DNA of 16,391 nt from Candidatus Fermentibacterota bacterium (GCA_022703195.1 JAKLEF010000012.1:1-16391), one strand, 5' to 3'. Counted from the first letter of the stretch, positions 7,188 through 15,112 are shown. Made by a program: numbers and translations. Notes: a model not told the origin generated them from the sequence alone.

Positions 7188-8450
7188 TCATCCGACCCTC
7201 TGGGGCCTGGCCCTCTTCCGCACCTTGAGCGGCTCGCCGCCGTCCCTGACGCATTCCTCCGTCACCACGAGCTTCTTCACGGTATCGCGCTCCGACGGCA
7301 GGTTGTACATCGATTCCAGGAGGATGCGCTCCATGATCGCCCTGAGGCCCCTCGCCCCGCTCTCGGTCTTCCTCGCGAGGCGGGCCACCTCGTGTAGGGC
7401 GGCATCCCGGAACTCCAGCTCGACCCCCTCGATCCGGAAGAAGTAGGAGTACTGCTTCACCAGGGCGTTGCGCGGCTCGGTGAGGACCCTCACCAGTGCA
7501 TCCTCGTCCAGGTCTTCCAGCGCGACCGTCACCGGCAGACGGCCCACCAGCTCGGGGATTATCCCGAACCTGACCAGGTCGTGGGGCTCGACCTGATCCA
7601 GAGCCGTCCCGGGGCGGGCCTGGGCCGCACCCGCCCTGCGGGCGTCCTCCGCTCCGAAACCTATGCTTTTGCGCGACAGTCTCTTCTCGACGATGTCCGA
7701 GAGCCCGTGGAACGAACCCCCGCAGATGAAGAGGATGTTGGTGGTGTCTATCGCGATGTTCTCCTGGTAGGGGTGCTTGCGCCCGCCCTGGGGCGGGACG
7801 CTGGCCACGGTGCCCTCGAGTATCTTGAGGAGGGCCTGCTGCACCCCTTCGCCCGACACGTCCCTGGTGATCGAGGCGTTCTCGGACTTGCGCGAGATCT
7901 TGTCGATCTCGTCGATGTAGATGATGCCCTGCTGGGCTCTCCTGACATCCATCCCCGTCACGTGGAGGAGCCTGAGCAGTATGTTCTCGACATCCTCGCC
8001 CACGTAGCCGGCCTCGGTGAGGGTGGTTGCGTCGGCTATCGCGAACGGGACGTCGAGTATGCGGGCAAGCGTCCTGGCAAGCAGGGTCTTGCCCACCCCG
8101 GTCGGACCGAGGAGAAGGATGTTGCTCTTCTCGATCTCGACGCCGGCGCCGGGGTCCTCGGTCGCCCTGAGCCTCTTGTAGTGGTTGTAGACCGCGACGG
8201 AGAGGACCCTCTTGGCCTTCTCCTGCCCGATGACCCACTCGTCGAGCCTGCGCTTGATCTCGTCTGGAGGGGGCACGGGCTTCTCGGCGACCGGGGGGGT
8301 CTCCGCAGGCACCGCCTGGTCGTTCTCTTCCAAAAGTTCCGAGCAGTAGCGTATGCACTCGTCGCATATGCTGACCCCCGGGCCCTGGATGATCCTGTTG
8401 ACCTGTCCGGCGGTCCTGTTGCAGAACGAGCACTTGCCGGGCCTGGCCAT
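7188..8450 (-). CDS. clpX: ATP-dependent Clp protease ATP-binding subunit ClpX
   Basis: ClpX is the AAA+ unfoldase that recognises tagged substrates and feeds them into ClpP. The N-terminal zinc-binding domain is intact (KCSFC, then SICDEC; Cys7, 10, 29, 32). The AAA+ core has Walker A GPTGVGKT, pore loop GYVGED, Walker B GIIYIDEIDK and sensor-2 region SGARGLRAIMERIL. The ClpP-docking IGF loop appears as KSIGFGAE. The length, 420 residues, is normal. I chose the ATG at 8450 (TGATG overlap with the clpP stop) because AGAGG lies 5 nt before it; the GTG at 8453 would leave only 2 nt. The gene sits directly after clpP, as in many bacteria. Confidence 0.97.
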   Translation of the reverse strand: MARPGKCSFCNRTAGQVNRIIQGPGVSICDECIRYCSELLEENDQAVPAETPPVAEKPVPPPDEIKRRLDEWVIGQEKAKRVLSVAVYNHYKRLRATEDPGAGVEIEKSNILLLGPTGVGKTLLARTLARILDVPFAIADATTLTEAGYVGEDVENILLRLLHVTGMDVRRAQQGIIYIDEIDKISRKSENASITRDVSGEGVQQALLKILEGTVASVPPQGGRKHPYQENIAIDTTNILFICGGSFHGLSDIVEKRLSRKSIGFGAEDARRAGAAQARPGTALDQVEPHDLVRFGIIPELVGRLPVTVALEDLDEDALVRVLTEPRNALVKQYSYFFRIEGVELEFRDAALHEVARLARKTESGARGLRAIMERILLESMYNLPSERDTVKKLVVTEECVRDGGEPLKVRKRARPQRVG

Positions 8451-9037
8451 CACTGCCTCTTGGAGTTGAGGATGTTGTCGACGAGACCGTATCCAACCGC
8501 CTCGCCCGCATCCATCCAGAAGTTCCTGTCGGTGTCGATCTCGATCTTCTCGAGAGGCTGTCCGGTGTGGTCGGCCAGGATGCGGTTCAGCTCGTGGCGT
8601 GTCTTGATGATCTCGCGCGCCTCGATCTCGATGTCGCTGGCCTGCCCCTGCACGCCGCCCATCGGCTGGTGGAGCATCACCCTGGCGTGCGGGAGGATGT
8701 TCCGCTTGCCCGCTGCGCCGGCCGAGAGCAGCACGGCGGCCATGCTGGCCGCGGAGCCGAGGCAGAACGTGGCCACGTCGGGCTTGATGAAGTTCATCGT
8801 GTCGTAGATGGCGAGGCCGGAGGAGACGATGCCCCCGGGGCTGTTGATGTACATGTTGATGTCGCGCTCGGGGTCCTCGCCGGCGAGGAAGAGGAGCTGC
8901 GCCACCACCACGCTCGCGCTGGCGTTGGTGATGACGTCGCCCACGAACACGATCCGCTCCTTCAGGAGCCTGGAATAGATGTCGTAGGACCTCTCGGTAT
9001 TGCCAACCCGCTCGACTACAAACGGGATGATCGACAT
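8450..9037 (-). CDS. clpP: ATP-dependent Clp protease proteolytic subunit ClpP
   Basis: ClpP forms the double heptameric serine-protease chamber that degrades substrates delivered by ClpX. In the 195-residue protein the catalytic triad is visible: Ser98 in LGSAASMA, His123 in VMLHQPMGG and Asp170 in DTDRNFWM. The N-terminus (SIIPFVVERVGNTERSYDIYSRLL) and NSPGG are also characteristic. The ATG at 9037 has GGGAG 7 nt upstream. Longer upstream starts would add residues unlike any ClpP. It lies 13 bp after the tig stop and overlaps clpX, so the three form one operon. Confidence 0.97.
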   Translation of the reverse strand: MSIIPFVVERVGNTERSYDIYSRLLKERIVFVGDVITNASASVVVAQLLFLAGEDPERDINMYINSPGGIVSSGLAIYDTMNFIKPDVATFCLGSAASMAAVLLSAGAAGKRNILPHARVMLHQPMGGVQGQASDIEIEAREIIKTRHELNRILADHTGQPLEKIEIDTDRNFWMDAGEAVGYGLVDNILNSKRQ

Positions 9038-9050
9038 GTCTGGTCTCCCT

Positions 9051-10295
9051 TCAGTCCGCAGGGACGGGTGGCTCGCATTCCCTCCAGGACCAGCCCTGGC
9101 CCTGCCCGCCTTCCTCCGTCGGCTGCGGCGCGGGAGCCGCATCGCGGATGCCGGCCTTCGAGAGAATGTACTCCATGGTCCGGCGGTTCCTTATCCTGTC
9201 GACGGCCGACGAGCGGGACCCGGTGCCGGCGGTCTCCTTCGCGATCTCCTCCTCGGACGGGCCGATCGACTCCCTGATGCCGATGGCGCGGAGGACGAGG
9301 AATTCGCGGACCTTCCTCGCGGCTATCTCCCTCAGGGCCTTGTCGGTCTCCTCGTCGCGGCCGCCCTCGAGGTTCTTCGCCAGATCCTCGGTGAGGTTCT
9401 CCACCATGTACGCAGGGGGCTCGAACGTCATCCCGGAGAGAATCCTCTCCAGAGCCTGCGACTCCAGCATCTCCTGCCTGTCGATCCTCCAGCGGGCCTC
9501 CGCCCTTTCGCGGATCGAAGCCCTGAACTCCTCGAGGGTCTGGAACCCGCCGGCCTTCTTCGCCAGTTCGTCGTCCAGCTCCGGCAGCACGGGCTCCCGC
9601 ACCTCGGCGATCTCGAACCTCGTGGGCTTGCCGTTCTCCGCTCCCTCGACCGCCGCATCGAACTCGATCCGGGCAGTGAAGGAGTCGCCCGGGGAACGTC
9701 CGGTCAGCAGCGCGTCGAGCCCGGCGCCGAGATCGGCCCTTCCGATGCGGAGTGCCATCTTCTCGGGCTCCCTGGCGTCGCCCGGGCGGCTCGCGTCCAC
9801 CAGGACGAGGTCGAGGTCCTGCGAGGGCCTGTCCACCTTCCGGTAGTCGACCAGCTTCCAGCGCAGGGCCTCAAGAGTCCTGTCCACGGCTTCGCCGGCA
9901 TCGAACACCGGCAGTTCCAGCTCGAGGCGGTCATAGCCTTCGGGGGCATCGAGCTCGAAGAGCGTGAAGGTCTGCTCGAAGACATAGTCCTCGTGCTCGA
10001 CGGGCAGAGCATCGCTCCCTGCCGCGTCGCGCCCGGAGAGGACCCAGTCCTGCTCGTCCAGCAGGGAGGCTACGAGGGCCTCCCTGAGGTCGTCGGCCAC
10101 CTCGGCCCTGACCAGGTTGCCGAACCTGCCGTCTATCATGCTCCTCGGGATGTGGCCGGGCCTGAAGCCGGGGATCTTGAGCTCCCTGTTTATCTTCGTC
10201 CTGACCTTGGCGAAGAGGGAGTCGACCATGCCGCTATCGGCCGTGAAACGCACGACGGCCGAGCCGCCGGACCTGCTGATGATTTCGTGACCCAT
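9051..10295 (-). CDS. tig: Trigger factor (ribosome-associated chaperone)
   Basis: Trigger factor binds the ribosome near the peptide exit tunnel and shields nascent chains. The 414-residue protein has the ribosome-binding N-terminal domain with signature IPGFRPGHIP, near residues 42-51 (GFRKGKVP is common elsewhere). A short middle segment (about 150-235) with RADLGAGLDALLTGRSPGDSF corresponds to the FKBP-type prolyl isomerase domain but looks divergent. A long helical C-terminal chaperone domain rich in Glu and Arg follows. The tail is Gln/Gly/Trp-rich. The ATG at 10295 fits the family N-terminus, but the GGGAG lies only 2 nt away, so initiation may be weak or helped by other means. Only 19 nt separate it from the upstream tRNA. 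Confidence 0.93.
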   Translation of the reverse strand: MGHEIISRSGGSAVVRFTADSGMVDSLFAKVRTKINRELKIPGFRPGHIPRSMIDGRFGNLVRAEVADDLREALVASLLDEQDWVLSGRDAAGSDALPVEHEDYVFEQTFTLFELDAPEGYDRLELELPVFDAGEAVDRTLEALRWKLVDYRKVDRPSQDLDLVLVDASRPGDAREPEKMALRIGRADLGAGLDALLTGRSPGDSFTARIEFDAAVEGAENGKPTRFEIAEVREPVLPELDDELAKKAGGFQTLEEFRASIRERAEARWRIDRQEMLESQALERILSGMTFEPPAYMVENLTEDLAKNLEGGRDEETDKALREIAARKVREFLVLRAIGIRESIGPSEEEIAKETAGTGSRSSAVDRIRNRRTMEYILSKAGIRDAAPAPQPTEEGGQGQGWSWRECEPPVPAD

Positions 10296-10314
10296 TGCTC
10301 CCGTTTCTGTTTGC

Positions 10315-10399
10315 TGGTGCGAGAGGGGGGACTCGAACCCCCACAGGTTGCCCTACCAGATCCTAAATCTGGCGCGTCTGCCAGTTCCGCCACTCTCGC
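10315..10399 (-). tRNA. trnL: tRNA-Leu (anticodon UAG), CCA encoded
   Basis: On the minus strand a full class II cloverleaf can be drawn. The acceptor stem is GCGAGAG/CTCTCGC with discriminator A and an encoded CCA at 10315-10317. The D arm contains TGGCAGA, the anticodon stem is CCAGA/TCTGG with loop TTTAGGA (anticodon TAG, reading CUA and probably other CUN codons), and a long variable arm is typical of tRNA-Leu. The T arm is GGGGG-TTCGAGT-CCCCC. A strong promoter lies just upstream and tig starts 19 nt downstream, so tRNA and mRNA probably share a primary transcript. Confidence 0.97.
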
Positions 10400-10421
10400 G
10401 TCGGGGGGCGGACAAGCAACA

Positions 10422-10450
10422 ATTATCCGAAACCGGGGGGCTCCGGTAAA
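10422..10450 (-). promoter_or_regulatory. Sigma70-type promoter for tRNA-Leu / tig-clp operon
   Basis: The minus strand has -35 TTTACC (10450-10445), a 17-nt spacer and -10 GATAAT (10427-10422). This matches the consensus at 4/6 and 5/6 with ideal spacing. The predicted transcript start is near 10415, about 15 nt before the tRNA 5' end. The short palindrome ACCGG/CCGGT overlaps the -35 and spacer and could also act as a weak terminator for the upstream cpoB gene. Confidence 0.75.
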
Positions 10451-10466
10451 GCGCGGGACAGGCGTA

Positions 10467-11147
10467 TCACTTCTGGAGGGCGGCTTCGGCCAGCCTGGCC
10501 TCCTCGGAATCCGGGTAGTCCGCGAGGATCGTCTCCAGGAGCCTGTCCCTGTCGGATTCCGCCCCGTGCGCCCCGTAGATGGCGGCGGCCCTCGAGAGCG
10601 CAGCCGGCGCCCTCTCGGAATCGGGGAACATGATGGACAGGGCCACGAGCTCCTCGATCGCCATGTGGGCCAGGGAGAGGCCCTCGTGGCACAGGGCGGC
10701 GTAGTACAGGGCATCGTCGGCCAGCGCCCCGCCGGGGCCTGCCGCGAGGATCGACTGGAACCCCTCGGCCGCGGTCGCGTAGCTCCTCTGCTGGTACTGG
10801 AGATAGGCCTCGTCGAAGGCCAGCTGCTCGGATCGCGAAGTGGAGTCGCCGGGAGCGGCGTAGGAGCTGCCGGAACCCATCCGGCCCAGGAGGGATTCCA
10901 TCTCGGCGGTGAGCTCGGCCATCTGCTCGACCAGTTCCGTGGCCCTGCTGCCCGACTGGGCCTGCAGCCCCCTCAGGAGCGACTCGTGCGTGCCCATCAC
11001 CGTACGCATCGAGTCGAGCGTGGTTTCGACCCGCTCCTGACCAGCCTCCATCCTCTCCACCCTGCCGGGCATGTCGACGAACTGACCGCCCCAGCAGCCG
11101 CACAGGACGGCGAGAGCCGCGACGGCTGACAGCCTTGCCGGCGTCAT
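10467..11147 (-). CDS. cpoB: CpoB/YbgF-like Tol-Pal accessory protein (lipoprotein variant)
   Basis: A 226-residue periplasmic protein at the end of the tol-pal operon, the usual place of cpoB (ybgF). CpoB links Tol-Pal to cell-wall synthesis during division. The N-terminus is a lipoprotein signal (AVLCGC, modified Cys18); E. coli CpoB is instead soluble, so this is a difference. Residues 25-90 form a likely coiled coil (RVERMEAGQERVETTLDSM and LVEQMAELTAEMESLLGRM), and the C-terminal half contains TPR-like helical repeats (AFDEAYLQYQQRSYATAAEGF, then DALYYAALCHEG). The ATG at 11147 overlaps the pal stop as ATGA, so translation is probably coupled. The assignment rests on domain order and context. 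Confidence 0.82.
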   Translation of the reverse strand: MTPARLSAVAALAVLCGCWGGQFVDMPGRVERMEAGQERVETTLDSMRTVMGTHESLLRGLQAQSGSRATELVEQMAELTAEMESLLGRMGSGSSYAAPGDSTSRSEQLAFDEAYLQYQQRSYATAAEGFQSILAAGPGGALADDALYYAALCHEGLSLAHMAIEELVALSIMFPDSERAPAALSRAAAIYGAHGAESDRDRLLETILADYPDSEEARLAEAALQK

Positions 11148-11677
11148 TCCGGGAGCGCCCGGAAGTGGGCCCTGCGGTTCTGGGCCCACGAGGCCTCGTC
11201 GGAACCGGTGACGAAGGGCCTCTCCTTGCCGTAGCTCACGTACTGGAGACGCGAGGAGTCGACACCGTAGTTGACCAGGAAGTCCCTGACCATGATGGCG
11301 CGGCGCTCGCCCAGGGCGAGGTTGTAGTCGATCGTGCCGCGCTCGTCGCAGTGGCCCTCGATGAGGACCTTGAAGCCGGGATTGGACATCAGATAGGCGG
11401 CGTCCTGCATCAGGGCCTCGGTGGCGGCCTGCGTGAGCTCGTTCGAGTCGTACTCGAAGAAGACGTCCCTCAGGTTCGCCTGGTGGGTGTCGAGCCAGCT
11501 CAGGTCGGTCACCAGCGTATCGGTGTCCCAGACGCCGTAGTCGAGGGTGTCGGGCGTGAAGACGATGGTCGAGTCGGACCCGTCGTCGGTGTCCCTGCGG
11601 CAGCCGGACGTCCCCGGCACCAGGACGGCCGCGATGAGCAGCACAGGGAGCAGAACGGACGCCTTCCTCCAGAACAT
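11144..11677 (-). CDS. pal: Peptidoglycan-associated lipoprotein Pal
   Basis: Pal anchors the outer membrane to peptidoglycan and is moved by TolB and TolQRA to constriction sites. This 177-residue protein has a lipoprotein signal peptide ending in TSGC (Cys26), an acidic linker of about 40 residues, and a full OmpA-like domain: VFFEYDSNELT, LIEGHCDERGTIDYN, LGERRA, VDSSRLQYVSYGKERP. The GHxDxRG core residues that bind diaminopimelate-type peptidoglycan are present. The ATG at 11677 is preceded by AGGGGG 5 nt upstream. It lies 11 bp after tolB and overlaps cpoB. Confidence 0.95.
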   Translation of the reverse strand: MFWRKASVLLPVLLIAAVLVPGTSGCRRDTDDGSDSTIVFTPDTLDYGVWDTDTLVTDLSWLDTHQANLRDVFFEYDSNELTQAATEALMQDAAYLMSNPGFKVLIEGHCDERGTIDYNLALGERRAIMVRDFLVNYGVDSSRLQYVSYGKERPFVTGSDEASWAQNRRAHFRALPE

Positions 11678-11688
11678 GCGATCCCCCT

Positions 11689-12909
11689 TCAGTCGGCGGC
11701 CTGGGACGCCCGCGCGGGCGACCAGGTCGGACAGTAGCATTCCCCGGAATCCGTGAGCCGCTTCACGGCGAGGCTGTTGAGTTCCACGACGTACACGGCC
11801 CTGCGGCCGTCCATGTTGCTCGAGAAGGCCAGGTGGCGCCCGGTGGGCCCCCATGCGGGATCTTCGTTGAGGGAGCCCTCGAAGGTCACCTGCCTGACTT
11901 CGCTCCCGTCCGCGCGGCAGACGAAGATGTGTATGGCGCCGCCAGCCCTCGCGGCATAGGCTATCTGGTCTCCGCGGGGGGACCAGGCGGGGCTGTCGCA
12001 GTAGCCGTGGGCGTAGTTCAGCCTCGCGGCGCCGGACCCGGTGATGTCCATGACGTAGATCTGGGGAGAGCCGGCCCTGTCGCTCGTGAACGCCACCTGC
12101 TGCCCTGTCGGTGACACCGCGGGCGATGTCTCGATCGAGCTTCGCGCAGTGAGCCTGGAAACGGAGCCGCTGCCAGTGGAGTACAGGAATATCTCGGCGT
12201 TCCCCTCCGCGCTCGCCGAGATCGCGATGGAAGCGCCATCGGGCGTCCAGCACGGGGTGGTGTTGAGGCCCTGCCGGGAGAGCAGCCTCCTCGCCCTTGC
12301 CTCCGCGACATCGTATGCGTACAGGTCTCCGTTGTCGGAGCGGAAGGATGTGAAGGCTATGGTCGATCCGTCGGGGCTCCAAGCGGGGGTCGTGATGACC
12401 GACGTGTCGCGGAGCAGCGCCGAGTAGCCGCGCGGGTCGAATCCTCTGCAGGCCAGGGCGTATCCGTCGGACGTGCGCAGCACGAATGCGATCCGGCAGC
12501 TCGCTATGCCGTCCTCGCCGGTCAGGGCGAAGACCGCGTCGTCGGCGAGGGCGTGGATCATCGTGTAAAGATCGTTCGAGGAGGCTGTGTACTCGCGGGT
12601 CAGGATGACTTCACCGCCGGCCGTGACGTCTGCGGTTATCCTGAGCCGCGATCCGTTCTCCTCTATCCTGGCCGAGATCCCGGCGTCCGCATCCCGCGAG
12701 GTGATGAGGAGGCCCGAGAAGTCGATGTCCGCCTCGAGCTGCTCGAGGGCCGGGCGGGTATAGTCGCGGTCGCCCTCCATGGTGACGCTTACCGGCAGGC
12801 AGTCCGAGCCGATGGGGGTCATCGGCAGGAAGTCGCCCGCGAATGCGGCGGCTGAGAGGGCGAGGAGCGCGGCCGGTCGAACCATGGGGTGGATTCCTCT
12901 CGTCTTCAT
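11689..12909 (-). CDS. tolB: Tol-Pal system periplasmic protein TolB
   Basis: A 406-residue TolB. It starts with a Sec signal (MKTRGIHPMVRPAALLALSAAAFAG), then an alpha/beta N-terminal domain, then a six-bladed beta-propeller seen as repeated WSPDG-like blades: PAWSPDGSTIAFTS, PCWTPDGASIAISA, PAVSPTGQQVAFTS, PAWSPRGDQIAYAA, PAWGPTGRHLAFSS and a final PTWSP. TolB sits in the periplasm and binds Pal through the propeller. The ATG overlaps the preceding TolA-like stop as ATGA, and pal follows within 11 bp, giving the usual tolB-pal order. Confidence 0.95.
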   Translation of the reverse strand: MKTRGIHPMVRPAALLALSAAAFAGDFLPMTPIGSDCLPVSVTMEGDRDYTRPALEQLEADIDFSGLLITSRDADAGISARIEENGSRLRITADVTAGGEVILTREYTASSNDLYTMIHALADDAVFALTGEDGIASCRIAFVLRTSDGYALACRGFDPRGYSALLRDTSVITTPAWSPDGSTIAFTSFRSDNGDLYAYDVAEARARRLLSRQGLNTTPCWTPDGASIAISASAEGNAEIFLYSTGSGSVSRLTARSSIETSPAVSPTGQQVAFTSDRAGSPQIYVMDITGSGAARLNYAHGYCDSPAWSPRGDQIAYAARAGGAIHIFVCRADGSEVRQVTFEGSLNEDPAWGPTGRHLAFSSNMDGRRAVYVVELNSLAVKRLTDSGECYCPTWSPARASQAAD

Positions 12910-13619
12910 TGCTCTCCGGAAAGCCCCAGGAACTCGATCCTGAGGACGGCGGGAGAGGTCCTGCCGGGCGGGAAGGGCGGCATCTGCGCCATCGCAAGCG
13001 CATGCTCGACAGCCCTGTCGAACACGTCCACGCCGCTCGTCCTGAGCGTCTCCACCTCCATGGAGCCGCCGGGGCCGACGGTTATCTCGATCCTGTAGCT
13101 CTGCTCGGGCACGGCGGAGGTCCGGAAGTTCCTCCTGATCGCGGCGAAAACCCTTCCCTCGTAGGTGGCGGGGCCCGGAGCGCCCCCGCCGGGTTCTCCT
13201 GCCGCATCCACCGCGATATAGCCGCTGGCGGCCCCGGAGGTTTCCACCTGGTGCGCCTGGCTGCCGGGATCCTGGATCTGGTCTTCGGGAGGGTTGGCGA
13301 CATGGACGGGATTCTCATCCTCCGGGACGTCCTCGGTGACGTCCTCGACGGGGACGGTGTCCTCCGGGTCGACGGGTTCGACCTCGTCCTCCTGGAGTTC
13401 CGGGGGAACGTCCTCGGAGGCCTGTTCGACGTCTTCCGAGGGCGGTTCATCGACCTGCTCCGCTGCCGGGCCGGGCTCCCCGACGGTGACGACGCTCACC
13501 ATCACTGCGTCGCCTCCTCCGAGAGGATCGGGGTGTCCGGAGAATCCCTGCACGATGAGCAGGATCAGGATCACCCCGGCATGCCCGAGGGACGACACGA
13601 GAAGCGCCCGCGCGTTCAC
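12906..13619 (-). CDS. TolA/TonB-like energy-transducing protein with acidic linker
   Basis: In the tolA slot of the operon. The 237-residue protein has one N-terminal membrane helix (LLVSSLGHAGVILILLIVQG) that includes the Ser/His face which contacts TolQR/ExbBD-type motors. A long periplasmic linker and a C-terminal TonB_C-like domain (about 155-237: GRVFAAIRRNF, VGPGGSMEVETLRTSGVDVFDRAVEHAL, MPPFPPG) follow. The linker (about residues 57-119) holds 25 Asp/Glu and no Lys/Arg in 63 residues, unlike the Ala/Lys/Glu helix of E. coli TolA or the Pro-Lys repeats of TonB. The GTG start at 13619 overlaps the tolR stop (GTGA) and has GGAGG upstream. Position says TolA, while the C-terminal domain looks more like TonB. 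Confidence 0.87.
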   Translation of the reverse strand: MNARALLVSSLGHAGVILILLIVQGFSGHPDPLGGGDAVMVSVVTVGEPGPAAEQVDEPPSEDVEQASEDVPPELQEDEVEPVDPEDTVPVEDVTEDVPEDENPVHVANPPEDQIQDPGSQAHQVETSGAASGYIAVDAAGEPGGGAPGPATYEGRVFAAIRRNFRTSAVPEQSYRIEITVGPGGSMEVETLRTSGVDVFDRAVEHALAMAQMPPFPPGRTSPAVLRIEFLGLSGEQ

Positions 13620-14032
13620 CGCCCGCCCTCCGCGGCGGCTTCCTGGACGAGGCCCACGGTCTCGTAACCGCCCCTCCTGAGTTCGGAGAGGGTGGCCGCC
13701 ACAGCTTCGTACCTGACGGCGCGGTCGGCCCTGACGAAGGCCTCCGTCCGGCCGGAGGCGAGGGCCGCCTCGGCCAGGGGTGAGAGTTCGGCCATGGACA
13801 GGGGCTCGCCGGAGACGGAGAGGTTGCCGAGCGAATCGAGCTCGACCACGAGCGAGGTCCCGGGGTCGAGGCGCTGGATTATCCTTCCCTGGTCGCTCGA
13901 AGGGGGCCTTATGTCGACGCTCCGGTGCATGACGGGCCCGGCGAGCATGAAGACGACCAGAAGGGTCATCGTCACGTCGACCAGGTTGGTGATGTTGATC
14001 GACGAGAACTGGCTGTAGCGGGTCCTGATCAC
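13616..14032 (-). CDS. tolR: TolR/ExbD-family biopolymer transport protein
   Basis: A 138-residue inner-membrane protein with one helix after a short cytoplasmic N-terminus (INITNLVDVTMTLLVVFML). The Asp in LVDV corresponds to the essential proton-pathway Asp of TolR/ExbD. The usual Pro before it (TPLVD) is Asn here. RPPSS follows the helix, and a small periplasmic alpha/beta domain ends the protein (EAFVRADRAVRYEAVAATLSELRRGGYETVGLV). The GTG at 14032 overlaps the tolQ stop (GTGA). Together with TolQ it forms the proton-driven motor. Confidence 0.93.
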   Translation of the reverse strand: MIRTRYSQFSSINITNLVDVTMTLLVVFMLAGPVMHRSVDIRPPSSDQGRIIQRLDPGTSLVVELDSLGNLSVSGEPLSMAELSPLAEAALASGRTEAFVRADRAVRYEAVAATLSELRRGGYETVGLVQEAAAEGGR

Positions 14033-14691
14033 AGGGAGCCCCGTCTGCAGACATCGACGAGTTCGGAGAGGAACCTGTCCATGTCGCCGGCCAGCGAGTT
14101 GATCCTGCCCACCACGAAGTTGTGGAATATGTTGGCGGGTATGGCCGCCAGGAGGCCCGCGACCGTCGTGGTGAGAGCGTTCGCAACGCCCGAGCCGATG
14201 ACGCTGAGATCTGCGGTGCCGGTCTCCTTCATGCCTATGAAGCTCGTCAGGATGCCCCAGACCGTCCCGAGGAGGCCGAGGAGCGGCGAGATCGACGTCA
14301 CTGTGGCAAGGAAGCCGATGTTCCTCTCGCGTTCGGAGAGATCCTCGCCGGCCTCGCGCTCCAGCGCGGAACGGAGCAGGCCGGCTTCATCGGCATCGAG
14401 CGATCCCGTCCTGCCCGAGTCGGAACGCCTCTGCAGGAACCGCCCCGCCTCGGCGTACATCCTCGCAAGGGGCCCGATCTCCCTGCTGCGGCTCCAGAAG
14501 TCGTTCCCGGGGGGCTTTCCCGTCGTCCTCAGGGCGTCCATGAAGAGCCTGGACGACCCCAGCACCTTCCTGAACTCCCTGAGCTTGGCTATGGCCACCG
14601 CCCAGGAGCCTATCGAGAGGATAAGGATGACGATGAGGATGACGCTCGTTACGAAATCCGACTGGCCGAGGACTTCGAAGACCTCACGCAT
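14029..14691 (-). CDS. tolQ: TolQ/ExbB-family proton channel protein
   Basis: A 220-residue inner-membrane protein with three helices: near residues 13-31 (VTSVILIVILILSIGSWAV), then FLATVTSISPLLGLLGTVWGILTSF and SGVANALTTTVAGLLAAIPANIFHNF. The GLLGTV and ALTTTxxGLxxAIPA blocks are the TolQ/ExbB/MotA signature, including the Thr residues lining the proton path. I chose the ATG at 14691 because GGGGAG lies 5 nt upstream. It overlaps the ridA end by 8 bp. A longer start at TTG 14718 is less likely. Confidence 0.95.
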   Translation of the reverse strand: MREVFEVLGQSDFVTSVILIVILILSIGSWAVAIAKLREFRKVLGSSRLFMDALRTTGKPPGNDFWSRSREIGPLARMYAEAGRFLQRRSDSGRTGSLDADEAGLLRSALEREAGEDLSERERNIGFLATVTSISPLLGLLGTVWGILTSFIGMKETGTADLSVIGSGVANALTTTVAGLLAAIPANIFHNFVVGRINSLAGDMDRFLSELVDVCRRGSL

Positions 14692-15082
14692 CTGATCTCC
14701 CCCCGGCCTGTACGGCAACGGCCTCGATCTCGACCAGGGCGCCGAGCGGGAGGGCCTTCACGGCGAAGGCCGCCCTGGCCGGGTATGGCTCCTCGAAGTA
14801 TCCGGCATACACGGAGTTGACCGCGGGGAAGTCGGCCATGTCGGCCAGCAGGACGGTCGTCCTGGCCACGTCGGACAGGGAGAGCCCCCCGGCTGCCAGG
14901 ACTGCCCGGATGTTCTCGAGGGCGCGCGAGGCCTGGGCCTCCACCCCCTCCACCAGCCGGCCCGTCACGGGGTCGATCCCGAGCTGGCCGGAGACGAAAG
15001 TGATGCCGCCGGCTGCGGCTGCCTGGCTGTACGGGCCGACAGGCATGGGAGCCGTATCGGTACGGATGCCCCGGGGTCTCAA
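14684..15082 (-). CDS. ridA: RidA-family enamine/imine deaminase
   Basis: RidA (YjgF/YER057c/UK114 family) hydrolyses reactive enamine or imine intermediates from PLP-dependent enzymes. The 132-residue length is typical. Motifs present: VGPYSQAAAAGGITFVSGQLGIDP, ASRALENIRAVL, TTVLLADMADFPAVNSVYAGYF, and PARAAFAVKALPLGALVEIEAVAV with the catalytic Arg and following Glu. The start is a TTG at 15082 supported by GGGAGG 7 nt upstream. It heads the transcript that continues into tolQ with an 8-bp overlap. The metabolic link to Tol-Pal is not obvious and may be simple co-transcription. Confidence 0.95.
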   Translation of the reverse strand: MRPRGIRTDTAPMPVGPYSQAAAAGGITFVSGQLGIDPVTGRLVEGVEAQASRALENIRAVLAAGGLSLSDVARTTVLLADMADFPAVNSVYAGYFEEPYPARAAFAVKALPLGALVEIEAVAVQAGGRSDA

Positions 15083-15112
15083 ATCTGGCCCTCCCTCGTG
15101 TGTGATTCCCGT

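Noticed and set aside
5597..7228. 543-codon plus-strand frame opposite purA and tatD
   Set aside because: A shadow of two well-supported minus-strand enzymes, with low-complexity Gly/Arg/Pro content.
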